Assembly (NCBI GenBank): GCA_002811675.1
Contig: PDIM01000056.1
Coordinates: forward strand, 152,744-179,079
From: Ichthyosporea sp. XGB-2017a
Lineage: Eukaryota; Opisthokonta; Ichthyosporea
Direction: 5' to 3'
Length of the DNA stretch: 26,336 nt
Below are positions 1 through 8,193 of the stretch, in pieces. The notes below the pieces were generated by a model. It was not told the DNA's origin, did no database searches, and saw nothing but the letters and a program-made list of their open reading frames with translations. Numbering within the stretch: position 1 is the first letter of the stretch; each line of letters opens with the position of its first letter. The translations under genes and the position numbers were made by a program.

Positions 1-335
1 TGGTGGTTTCTTATTTTCTTTAAATTTGTAATTCAAAAAAAAGAAAAAAAAAAACTTTTTTTTGACTTTTTTTAGTTTGTTGATTTCAATTTTCAACTTT
101 TGGATTTCGATTTCTTTTGTAAAAAAGGGGTAAAAAAAGAAAAAAATCACAAAAAAGAGGAAATCAAAAGGCACGAATTCCCAAATCAAAACAAAATGAT
201 AACATTAACGTAGAAAGTTAAATCAACAACAAGAAAGAAAGAAAAAAAAACCAAACAAGAAAGAAAGAAAGGAACCGAATCCAAAGCGTTTGTTATCTTT
301 TTTTTAGAAAGACATCAATTGTTAATCAATTCACA
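1..335 (+). promoter_or_regulatory. A-rich upstream region and leader of the tandem-kinase gene
   Basis: There is no coding sequence here. The left part alternates T and A runs. From about 225 to 275 the coding strand becomes almost pure purine (AAGAAAGAAAG-type repeats) just before the ATG at 336. The same kind of purine-rich leader precedes several other genes in the window. No TATA box can be called with confidence in such an A/T-rich background. Confidence 0.4.
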
Positions 336-3300
336 ATGGAGCTAAAGGCGGAAAGTGATGTGATCATAGTCCTCTCTGTGATGCTCTTTGTGCTTTTCTG
401 TGGTGTGGGGATCTGCATTGCGTTTCTGTACCGCTCCGGGTATATCCGGCGGTGGAAAGAGGCGCGGAAACGGGCGCGGGAAGGGTCTGATGTGGAGGAT
501 GGGGATATGGAGAGTGCGTTTAGGGGGGGATTCAGTTCCGGGGACGAGTATGAGTCCTGGGAGGAGGAGGAGGGGGAGGGGGATTATGAGGAAGGGAACG
601 AGGGGGGGGCGGGAGTTGAAGGAGAAGCTGGGGAAGAGGATGGACTGGCCGGGGATCAAGAAGGGGCGGGAAGGAAGAAGCGGAGGAGGAAGAAAAAGGG
701 TAGGAAGAGGAAGAATCACCAGCAAGGGGAGCGACTGGACGGGATCCCGCCCAACTTTGTGGTGAAGTTTGAGAATCTGGAGGTGTCTAGTATTCTTGGG
801 CGGGGGAGTTACGGGGTCGTGTACAAAGGCTTGTTCAGGGGCACCACTGTGGCGGTGAAGAAGTTGATCAAACAGCAGCTGGAAGGGGAGATTATGAAGG
901 AGTTTGAGAGGGAGATTACGATTCTGTGCACACTGCGGCACCCGAATATTGTTTTGTTTATGGGGGTGTCGCTGGAGCCGCCCAATTGTGCCATCATTAC
1001 GGAGTTTCTGCCTCGGGGGAATCTGCACCAGGTGCTGCAGGACCCGTCCATCCGCCTGTCGCTGTCGTATAAGGTCCACATGGGGATTGATATCTGCAAA
1101 GGGATGAACTACCTGCACGCCTCTAACCCGCCCATCTTCCACCGCGACCTCAAGTCGCCAAATTTACTGGTGGACCAGGACTTCCATATCAAAGTGTCCG
1201 ACTTTGGGCTGACAAAGTTTAAGGAGACGGAGTTTGAACAGCAACAGGGCCTCGAGGGGACTTCTGCAGCAGCAGCAGCAACGGGAGGAGGGGTGGGTGC
1301 ATCCTCATCGCCCGCGGGGAAAGCAGCGAGGCAAGGCGAGGCAAAATTTGTGGGGTCCATCTATTGGACGGCACCGGAGATTCTGCGAAACCAGGAGTAC
1401 ACGGAAAAGGCGGATGTGTACAGTTTTGGGATTATCATGTGGGAGCTGTTTACGCGGAAGGAGCTGTACAAGGACATGCACCCTGTGTCTGTGGGGTACC
1501 GCGTGATGAAGCGGGGACTGCGGCCGGAACTGAATGAGGATATTCCGGATGGGGTGAGAGAACTCATAGCCAAGTGTTGGGATGAGGAGCCCGAGGAGCG
1601 GCCTAATTTTGGCAGCAATATCCGCTTTCTGACAGACTATGAGATTCCGCAAAATCACCGGGCGAGTATGGCGAGCAGTGATGCAGTGATGCTGGATGAA
1701 ATGCACCTAGACGAGGAGCCTCCCGAAGGACTGTGTGCTCTTGTGTACTGCCAATTGGCTCATGGACCTTATCTGTTTGAGGCGTGCCCTGTGGAGATGA
1801 AGGAGGTGGTCAAAACGTTTTTGTTTGAGCTTCGTGTCATATTAAAGAAGTGTAATGGCTATGAGGCATCGTGTGATGAGGGGGGCATGCTTGTGCTCTT
1901 TAAAGAAGCTAAAGATGCTCTTATGTGGTGTGTGACTGTGCAAGAACGGCTAATGGAAATTACCTGGCCCGACAAAGTTTTGTCATTGAAATTGTGTCGA
2001 GAATCTTTTGATAGCCGAGGGAATTTGATGTTTCGAGGGCCAAGAGTGCAAATGGGGGTGCACTATGGGGACGTAGAGCAATTTTATGACACATTGGAGA
2101 AACGTGTGACATATGCGGGACTGCGTGTGGACGAAACTTACGGAATCCATGATATTTGCCCTGGAGGTAATATCGTTGCGAGTCATACCGCATGGCGAGA
2201 GATTGCCATGGCGTTTGAAGATGTGGCGCGGGTAGTTTCTGTGAAAGATCTCGGGCAGTGTGACATATTGATTGACAACGAGGGCAATGAGTACTCTCAG
2301 TTCTTGTGCCTTATTGTTCCAAACTCGTTGGTGAGCAGGTATCTTGAGCCAGCCTATTCTCCAAGCTCCCCAAGATATCCCGGTGGTACCGCTGTAGGTT
2401 TGCAGCAACCCCCACGCTCGCCCCGCATGCCTCAATCTCCACATTCGCCCTTGTCTACGACTGCGAGTGTTTCATCAGGGAAGGGAATGGATCCTTTATC
2501 GAGCTGGCAAATAATGCCAGAGTGTCTTGTTGTGGAAGATAAGCCCTTTTCAGTGGTGCCTTCGGGTGCAGCATACAAGGCTGTGTGGAATGATAGTGTG
2601 GATGTTAGCGCTACAAAGCTCAATCGATCGTCCCTGACCGAAAATTTGAAGATAGACCTCATGTCGGAAATTTATTTGCGATCTCAGCTTCGGCATCCGA
2701 ACATTAATACTTTTTATGGAGCAGTGTTGGAGCCGGAGGTGATAATGGTGACTGAATGGTGTGACAAAGGGCCCCTGCGGGGACTTGTGTATGATAGCAA
2801 TGTGGCCATAGATTATCGCAAGCGATTGGGTATGGTAAATGATGTCGCCCGGGCTATGTATTACCTTCACTCGCATAAGCCAACCATTCTACATTGTAAT
2901 TTAAGCGCAAGATGTGTCATGGTGAGTGGAGACTTTAATTGTAAGGTTGGGGATTTCGCAAATGCGTGTATTAAGTATGACGAGCAAGGGAGCGTCACAG
3001 ATCTAAGTTACTGGTCCGCACCGGAAATTGTGACAGGCGACAAGAATTTCAGTGAAGCTTCTGATGTTTTCAATTTTGGACTGTTAATGTACGAAATCAT
3101 TTGTCGGAGATATCCATGTGACCCACCCAAGAGGTCGTGTTCGGCATCGAAACAAGACTCATTACAGGAGCACAACTCAGGGAGTACGAATTATAAACGA
3201 AAGAGCTCTGCTGCGCTTGAACTTGTGGGGGATATGATCAAAGGGTATCGTCCAGAAATTCCCGCGTGCATTCCACCCAAATGTAGGGCCCTGGTTGAGG

Positions 3301-3458
3301 CGTGCTGGCAACCAGAGGATGGTAAGCGACCAACCATGCAAGTTATTCTTCAGAGGATTGCAGAGTTACGGGTGGAACTAGACAACGCGAGCGAGAATGG
3401 AATCGATGTGAAAGCCGTTGATGAATTGAAACCAGGACCACCCCCAGGACAATCATAG
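336..3458 (+). CDS. Membrane-anchored TKL-type kinase with pseudocyclase and pseudokinase domains
   Basis: Intronless, 1040 aa. Residues about 9-32 form one hydrophobic segment, followed by a basic stretch and an acidic/glycine-rich linker (about 50-115). Kinase domain 1 spans about 148-432 and has every key residue: glycine loop from G155, VAVK lysine K175, HRDLK with catalytic D271, DFG from D289, APE at 346-348. Its sequence style (HRDLKSPNLL, PEERP) is that of tyrosine-kinase-like Ser/Thr kinases such as Raf/MAP3K. Residues about 466-662 align with class III cyclases but lack catalytic residues. A Ser-Pro-rich linker (about 670-715) leads to a second kinase fold (about 724-1010). That fold keeps K761 but has HCN instead of HRD (N855) and DFA instead of DFG (873-875), so it is probably inactive. 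This kinase-cyclase-kinase layout is known in Acanthamoeba. The stop TAG is at 3456-3458. Confidence 0.9.
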   Translation: MELKAESDVIIVLSVMLFVLFCGVGICIAFLYRSGYIRRWKEARKRAREGSDVEDGDMESAFRGGFSSGDEYESWEEEEGEGDYEEGNEGGAGVEGEAGEEDGLAGDQEGAGRKKRRRKKKGRKRKNHQQGERLDGIPPNFVVKFENLEVSSILGRGSYGVVYKGLFRGTTVAVKKLIKQQLEGEIMKEFEREITILCTLRHPNIVLFMGVSLEPPNCAIITEFLPRGNLHQVLQDPSIRLSLSYKVHMGIDICKGMNYLHASNPPIFHRDLKSPNLLVDQDFHIKVSDFGLTKFKETEFEQQQGLEGTSAAAAATGGGVGASSSPAGKAARQGEAKFVGSIYWTAPEILRNQEYTEKADVYSFGIIMWELFTRKELYKDMHPVSVGYRVMKRGLRPELNEDIPDGVRELIAKCWDEEPEERPNFGSNIRFLTDYEIPQNHRASMASSDAVMLDEMHLDEEPPEGLCALVYCQLAHGPYLFEACPVEMKEVVKTFLFELRVILKKCNGYEASCDEGGMLVLFKEAKDALMWCVTVQERLMEITWPDKVLSLKLCRESFDSRGNLMFRGPRVQMGVHYGDVEQFYDTLEKRVTYAGLRVDETYGIHDICPGGNIVASHTAWREIAMAFEDVARVVSVKDLGQCDILIDNEGNEYSQFLCLIVPNSLVSRYLEPAYSPSSPRYPGGTAVGLQQPPRSPRMPQSPHSPLSTTASVSSGKGMDPLSSWQIMPECLVVEDKPFSVVPSGAAYKAVWNDSVDVSATKLNRSSLTENLKIDLMSEIYLRSQLRHPNINTFYGAVLEPEVIMVTEWCDKGPLRGLVYDSNVAIDYRKRLGMVNDVARAMYYLHSHKPTILHCNLSARCVMVSGDFNCKVGDFANACIKYDEQGSVTDLSYWSAPEIVTGDKNFSEASDVFNFGLLMYEIICRRYPCDPPKRSCSASKQDSLQEHNSGSTNYKRKSSAALELVGDMIKGYRPEIPACIPPKCRALVEACWQPEDGKRPTMQVILQRIAELRVELDNASENGIDVKAVDELKPGPPPGQS
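558..733 (+). repeat. Purine-only low-complexity tract inside the kinase gene
   Basis: The coding strand is nearly all G and A with several runs of three to eight G. It encodes the acidic Glu/Gly linker and then a Lys/Arg block (KKRRRKKKGRKRK). It is in frame and looks like a genuine simple-sequence expansion. The basic block after the acidic stretch could be a juxtamembrane or nuclear-localisation-like patch. Confidence 0.6.
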
Positions 3459-3767
3459 TGCAATAATAATAATATCTTCGCCTTTATCCCTCTGTTCTTT
3501 TTAATTTGTGAGAGCATTATACTGTATCTCTAAATTAAGTGTATCATATTATTATAATATTATAGTACTCTTTCATTGGCTGCGCAATGCCTCTTGTGCT
3601 GGGCTCCTTGCGTCCCTTTGTGTTGCTATATTCCCTTTTTCTCTATATCTCTAAATCATTTGTGTAGCATTGTCTCGATTTTTACAGCTTCACCATCTGG
3701 TCCATCCTCACCACTGTCTTTGTCTTCGTATATAAACTGCTGGTTTCCAATCGGGGTGGCATTTGGA

Positions 3768-3773
3768 AATAAA
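3768..3773 (+). terminator. AATAAA polyadenylation signal, kinase gene
   Basis: This AATAAA hexamer lies 310 bases after the kinase stop and just before a GT-rich stretch (AAGTTTGTGACTTG), the usual arrangement of a cleavage site. Other sites are possible in this A/T-rich flank. Confidence 0.4.
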
Positions 3774-4214
3774 AGTTTGTGACTTGGGAAGCCACAACAC
3801 GGCCCCATTTGACATTTCCTCCTAGCAATGTTTTTATTTTTTGTTCCTGTGTAAGCTGGAAGGCGTTCACTCACAGAGAGACTGAGAAAAGAGAAGTGAG
3901 AAAGACTTTGTTTCGTTTGTGCGTGTGTTCAGACAGTGAAATGAACAGACAAGAAAAAAGGAAAACCTTGAAGAAGGGGAAGAAGCAGAAAAGAAGAAGA
4001 AAAAAGAAAAAAAGAAAGGAACTTTGCTTTGCGCGCTTTTTCAATTTTGGCTTTTCTTTTTTCTTCTTTTCTTTTCGTTTTTTTTTCGTTTTAAATTTGC
4101 GTTTGAAATTTTTGAAAAAAGGAAGGGGATTTTCTTGTTTTGTTTTGTTTTTTTTTTCTTTTTGTTTTATCTGGAAAGTGTAAATCGCTTTTGTCCTTTT
4201 GCTATTTCTTATTG

Positions 4215-4224
4215 TTCCTTGCAG
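4215..4224 (+). other. Probable 3' splice site of a 5'-UTR intron
   Basis: The stretch ATTGTTCCTTGCAG follows roughly 200 bases of T-rich sequence and ends 14 bases before the ATG. The reading frame stays open upstream only through poly-Phe-like translation, so the upstream sequence is better explained as intron than as protein. Confidence 0.45.
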
Positions 4225-4238
4225 ATCTGTCTGGTTCC

Positions 4239-5501
4239 ATGATGCCTCCACCGCCACCTCCCGGTACGAACGTCCTGGGCCTGTACACATACATCCGTGG
4301 AAATCCGTCCCTGGACGAGTTATGCTCGCGCATCTACCGCTTCAATGTGACCCATGGGACGCAGCAAATCCCTGAACAGCTTCAGGAAAAAGTAAAAGTC
4401 TGGTTCCGTCAACATCCTGAAGAGGATCCCCAAAAAGCAGTGAAGCGTGCGCTGGAGCAGACAGTGCTGCGGATTATCAACAAGTGGACTCTGGAGCAGA
4501 CCGTGTATAATGAACTGAGGGGTAAGAGGCCAATCAACTCTGCTGCTCCCACTCGTCGTGTGTCGAATAACAATATTAAAAATAGCAGCTCTGGTGAATC
4601 AAAAAATAATGTTCACCCGGACTGCGACTTTTGCCGGCCGCATCTCTTTACGGCGGTGGAGCCATGGGGCCGCATTGAGCGATCGACACTCGTGAGCGCG
4701 TCCAATGTAGCGAAATGTAGCGGGGCGCATGGGATGTTTGTCTTTAAAGAGCATGATCCCATCTCCTATGTGAGGGATACGCCCCTACTGATTTGTGATA
4801 TCGTTCAGGCAAGCCGGGAATGGTTCAACGGGGCACACAGACACTACGGTTCGGCCTGCTATCCAATGCTGACGTGGAACTGTCTGGGGCGGGCAGGTGC
4901 TTCACAGCACCACGGACACTGCCAGCTATTTCTGGCGGAGGATGTCCCGTTTGGGCAGCATTTGGTGTATGCGGATGCGGCTCTGCGATACCAACAGGAG
5001 CACCAGAGCGATTATTTTTCCGATGTGACCAAGCTGCATTCGGCGGTGGGACTATCTGTGGATGTTGGGGAGTCGGTTGTACTGGGAACGCTCACGTCGA
5101 AGGCGGGGAAGGAAGTGGTAGTGATGGCAAACTTGGATTTGTTGGGTGAAGGGAACTCGGCTTCAGACAGTGCGTGGAATGATTTTGCGAAGGCTATTTA
5201 CCTGTGTTTGAATACTTTTTTGGGTAGGTTGGGTGTAACAGCGTTTAATGTTGGTGTGTATTTCCCACAAATTGGTGTAAGTAAGGAGCAGGAGGAAATT
5301 GGCTTTCCCAAAACCTTCCCCGTATACGCTCGCATTGTCGACCGAGGTGATCCACAATGCAAAACAACTGATATGTGCGGGACGGAGATATTCGCCCAGC
5401 ATTGTAGCCCGGACAACCCAGTGGATATCATCAACTCTATTCGGCTTAATCTGAGTAACGTGGAGAAAATTATGAAGGAATTAGCGGAGCAAGAAGCATA
5501 G
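4239..5501 (+). CDS. GalT/HIT-superfamily nucleotidyltransferase-like protein
   Basis: 420 aa when started at the ATG at 4239; the longer open frame upstream only translates T-rich sequence. After a poly-proline start and a helical N-terminal region comes a segment ending in LRGKRP (near 96-102), like the substrate loop of galactose-1-phosphate uridylyltransferases. C129-x-x-C132 matches the zinc-binding pair of GalT. H225-G-H227-C-Q229 matches the GalT active-site signature HxHxQ, with H227 as the expected nucleophile. The C-terminal ARIVDRGDP segment is shared with uncharacterised GalT-like proteins. The expected chemistry is transfer of a nucleoside monophosphate to or from a sugar-phosphate or nucleotide through a histidine intermediate. 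Overall divergence from true GalT is large, so the substrate is unknown. ADP/GDP-sugar phosphorylases or Ap4A-type enzymes are alternatives. Confidence 0.75.
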   Translation: MMPPPPPPGTNVLGLYTYIRGNPSLDELCSRIYRFNVTHGTQQIPEQLQEKVKVWFRQHPEEDPQKAVKRALEQTVLRIINKWTLEQTVYNELRGKRPINSAAPTRRVSNNNIKNSSSGESKNNVHPDCDFCRPHLFTAVEPWGRIERSTLVSASNVAKCSGAHGMFVFKEHDPISYVRDTPLLICDIVQASREWFNGAHRHYGSACYPMLTWNCLGRAGASQHHGHCQLFLAEDVPFGQHLVYADAALRYQQEHQSDYFSDVTKLHSAVGLSVDVGESVVLGTLTSKAGKEVVVMANLDLLGEGNSASDSAWNDFAKAIYLCLNTFLGRLGVTAFNVGVYFPQIGVSKEQEEIGFPKTFPVYARIVDRGDPQCKTTDMCGTEIFAQHCSPDNPVDIINSIRLNLSNVEKIMKELAEQEA

Positions 5502-5669
5502 ACGCGTTAGCCGTGTTGCCGTGTACTTCAGATGTCAAGGCGTGATGGGTATCACTTAAATTAATCGCTCTAAACTTCACTTGTGGCAACTTTTTTTTTT
5601 TCTTCTTGCTTTTCGTTCCCGACCCGTCCGTTTGCTTTTGTTTTCTTGGCGTTGCACATTTTTGTCACA

Positions 5670-5675
5670 AATAAA
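5670..5675 (+). terminator. AATAAA polyadenylation signal, GalT-like gene
   Basis: This plus-strand AATAAA lies 169 bases after the stop at 5501. It sits beside the oppositely oriented signal of the HtrA gene at 5687-5692. Confidence 0.5.
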
Positions 5676-5686
5676 CCCCTTGTAAT

Positions 5687-5692
5687 TTTATT
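5687..5692 (-). terminator. AATAAA polyadenylation signal, HtrA gene
   Basis: TTTATT on the plus strand reads AATAAA on the minus strand, 66 bases beyond the HtrA stop at 5758. Together with the signal at 5670-5675 it implies that the two convergent transcripts overlap at their 3' ends. Confidence 0.5.
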
Positions 5693-5757
5693 ACCATTTT
5701 CAGTATTAAGTAACACACAATTATCTGTTTCCCCTTCGTGCCTCAATACAGGTGCTC

Positions 5758-7594
5758 TTAGTGGGGAATGAATGGAGCTTGAGGCACAATTGTAAGATAC
5801 TTTTTAAGCTGATAGCGGCGAATCACTTCAAACGAGCAATCATCGCCCCTCTCAAGAACAGCATACAGCTACGAAAACAAAGCACGAAAAAAAAAGGAAT
5901 GTAAGTGACCATAAAGTTTCACGGGAGGTTCCTCCAACTGAAGGGCATACTTACTTGTGCAACACTGGTGATCGGTATTCCGTTAACTCCCACAATTACA
6001 TCTCCTTGAATCATACCCCCTTTGTCGGCGGGCGAGTTTGGTTTAACATACGGAACAAAAACACCACTAGCGGTTCTCGGAAAATGTTTATCTTCTTTAC
6101 ATAATTCCGTGTAAAGGCTTTCATCTAAAGAGAGCAGTTTGCACCCAATGTAGGGCCGATGGAGGCTTGGTCTTTCACGCCATCGATGAATAAACTCCCT
6201 CGCACAATCAATTGGTATCGCAAAACTTATCCCACTCCCCTCTGCTTTCACAGTATTGATCCCAACAACACTGCCGTTCAGGTCAATCAAAGGTCCTCCA
6301 GAATTTCCGGTATTAATAGCACAGTCTGTTTGGATGTACTTTGCTGTCCCTCGTAAACCAATATTGTGTGCGTCCCTATTTAAACTCGATACAATCCCCA
6401 TTGTTACCGTATTGCTCAGGCTTAAAGGTGTCCCCATAGCGATAACCATCTCACCTTGCTTCAAAGTTGAGGAATACCCTAATTGAGCAGTTGGGAATTC
6501 TTCGTCCTTGCTCACTTTTCCCGTTTCCTGGCTATCGCAAGCATTTTGTTTTCCCTCTTTGTTCGACGAAGACTCCTCCTTTCTTCCCAGTATTTTTATA
6601 ATGGTCAGGTCATTATCATAATCCAGGCCTTGAACAACTCCATAATACTCCCTACCGTCTTGCAGAATAACCGAAACCTTACAATGTGAGTCAACTACGT
6701 GAGAATTAGTGAGTATAAGGCCTTTCCTATCAATTATAAAGCCGGACCCTGAAGAGCACATTACTCTTCCCTATAAATCGCAGCAGAATAAACATAAAAA
6801 AAAAAAAACGTAAAAGATTTATAATCAATAAAGGCAACACATAATCTCAGAGCGACAGGTAACTAGGACAGGGAGGATACTCAACATACACTGGGATCCT
6901 TTTCCTCAGCTATGATATGAACAAGGGATGGCATGGCCTGCTTGATAGCCCCACACAGATCCTTATTGATAGTCCTATTCATTTTTTTCTCATCCAGTTT
7001 CTTGTTTTCACTACTTTCGACACTTTGAAGATCATAACCCACAAGATCACTGAACTCCTCTGAGTGTTCTGGGGCTTCTGATTCCGCAGCCATTTTTCCA
7101 TGCTTCAATACATATTCAGAAAACGCTTCCCTTCGACTGAACCAGCTATCCCCAATCACGTCCTCCCCCTCCGACACAGGTGCCCCCCCCCTTCCATTAT
7201 TCTCCCAGTCAAGCAGGGAGAACAGAATCAGTCCACAGATGCCCCCCACCCCGGCCGAGCAAACCAATAGCAGCCCCAGCAGGCGGGGAGTCACAACCAA
7301 GGGAGCCTGTTTCCCAGGTGTTGTGCCTCCGCCTGCTCCTTCCGACTCTGTTGCCCTTTTTTTGCACGACGAGTGGAATAATCTTAATTTCTGCAGGGGT
7401 GTGAATCTTTGCTGGAGGGTTGGATATATCCCAAAGAGTTGGCGAACACTAAATCGCCTACCCGCGCAATGAGACCGCGAACCCGCCGTGAAAAAGCGAA
7501 TCTGGCTTAAATCCATGAATGGTGTGTGCATTCTTCTTTGCAATCGCTGCAAAACGCCTGCTCCACACACACGCCCAGCCAGACAGAAAGCCAT
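5758..7594 (-). CDS. HTRA2/Omi-like mitochondrial serine protease with PDZ domain (3 exons)
   Basis: The exons are 7594-6890, 6770-5955 and 5868-5758, giving 543 aa. Both introns are phase 0, and the joins read through DPS|GRVMCSSGSGF and TSVAQ|LYAVLERG. The N-terminus is rich in Arg, Ser and hydrophobic residues with almost no acids for about 80 residues, as in a mitochondrial presequence. A membrane segment follows at about 105-128. The protease domain has the catalytic triad H259 (TNSHVV), D289 (DNDL) and S392 (GNSGGP). A PDZ domain occupies about 440-543 (PYIGCKLL ... GDVIVGVNG). Presequence, single membrane anchor, trypsin-like domain and one PDZ match metazoan HTRA2, which acts in quality control in the intermembrane space. 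An insert of about 22 residues (near 300-325) follows the catalytic Asp. The final 36-residue exon lies downstream of the long open frame and is needed to complete the PDZ. Confidence 0.88.
5869..5954 (-). other. Intron 2 of the HtrA gene
   Basis: 86 nt, donor GTAAGT, acceptor TTTTCGTAG, phase 0. Splicing restores the PDZ sequence; reading through gives an unrelated short tail and a stop. Confidence 0.88.
6771..6889 (-). other. Intron 1 of the HtrA gene
   Basis: 119 nt, donor GTATGT, acceptor TTTATAG, phase 0. It separates the mitochondrial/membrane N-terminal part from the SGSGF start of the protease domain. A poly-T run on the coding strand lies inside it. Confidence 0.88.
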
Positions 7595-8193
7595 TATTTA
7601 CACTATTTTTAAAAAGTACATTTGAAACTAATCATAAAACTTCAAACAAAAAGAACAAAAAAAAGAAATAAATAAGGTCTATAAAAAAGAAGAAGAAAAG
7701 AAAAACAACAACAAAGCAGAAAAAAAAAAAATAAAAATAAAAAAAGACGGGGAGGGGCAATTAGGGCTTAATGAATGGAGCTCTCTGATTGGCCGAGTAA
7801 TTAAAACTCATTAGTTGCTAGGCGACAAGTTACTATTTTATTTTATTCTGTTTTTTGTGTATTATTATTATTCATCATGTTGTTGTTAGTGCTGTTTAAT
7901 TGTATTTTTGGCAAGCAGACACTGGATCAACTATCAGTGGCACTTTAATTTTTTAATAGAGGCTTTGGATTGTTAGAGGAAGAGGAGGAGGGAAAAGAAG
8001 GAAGAAGGAAGAGAAAGCAAATCGAGATAGAAAGGGACAGACAGAAAGAAAGCGGATAGAGTGATTGACAGAAGGGGAGTGATCTAGTCTGAACTATCAT
8101 TTTGCATCCAGATATCTTTTCGATTTGGATATTTTATTTCTTGTTTGTATTTTTGCTTTGTTTCGGGCTAAGGGATAGGGAGTTGCAAACACA
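7595..8193. promoter_or_regulatory. Divergent promoter region between HtrA and adenylyl cyclase genes
   Basis: The two divergent genes share 599 bases. The HtrA side is A-rich on the plus strand. A compact GC-richer core follows with an inverted CCAAT box (GATTGG at 7787-7792) and a GTTGCTAGGCGAC dyad at 7814-7826. The cyclase side (7975-8060) is a purine-rich leader (GAGGAAGAGGAGG, AGAAAGAAAGC) on its coding strand. The regulatory roles are inferred from motif shape only. Confidence 0.45.
7814..7826. promoter_or_regulatory. X-box-like imperfect dyad
   Basis: GTTGCTAGGCGAC is close to the RFX-factor X-box pattern (GTNRCC, 0-3 bases, RGYAAC), with one mismatch in each half. It lies 22 bases from an inverted CCAAT box, which is a common promoter pairing. 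Chance occurrence is quite possible. Confidence 0.25.

Larger units (their letters stand above)
3459..4238. other. Intergenic region: kinase 3' end and leader of the GalT-like gene
   Basis: The first 300 bases look like the 3' flank of the kinase gene and contain AATAAA at 3768-3773. From about 3880 to 4020 the plus strand is strongly purine-rich, then switches to long T runs. The run ends in TTCCTTGCAG at 4224, a good splice acceptor 14 bases before the ATG at 4239. A 5'-UTR intron is therefore likely, but its donor cannot be placed. Small ORFs here have no recognisable protein character. Confidence 0.5.

Noticed and set aside
342-1142. 266-codon open frame antisense to the tandem-kinase gene
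   Set aside because: It lies wholly opposite a kinase domain with intact motifs; it is open because of biased GC-rich codons on the other strand.
3779-4290. Overlapping Lys/Phe-rich frames upstream of the GalT-like gene on both strands
   Set aside because: Translation of A- and T-rich simple sequence; better explained as leader and 5'-UTR intron.
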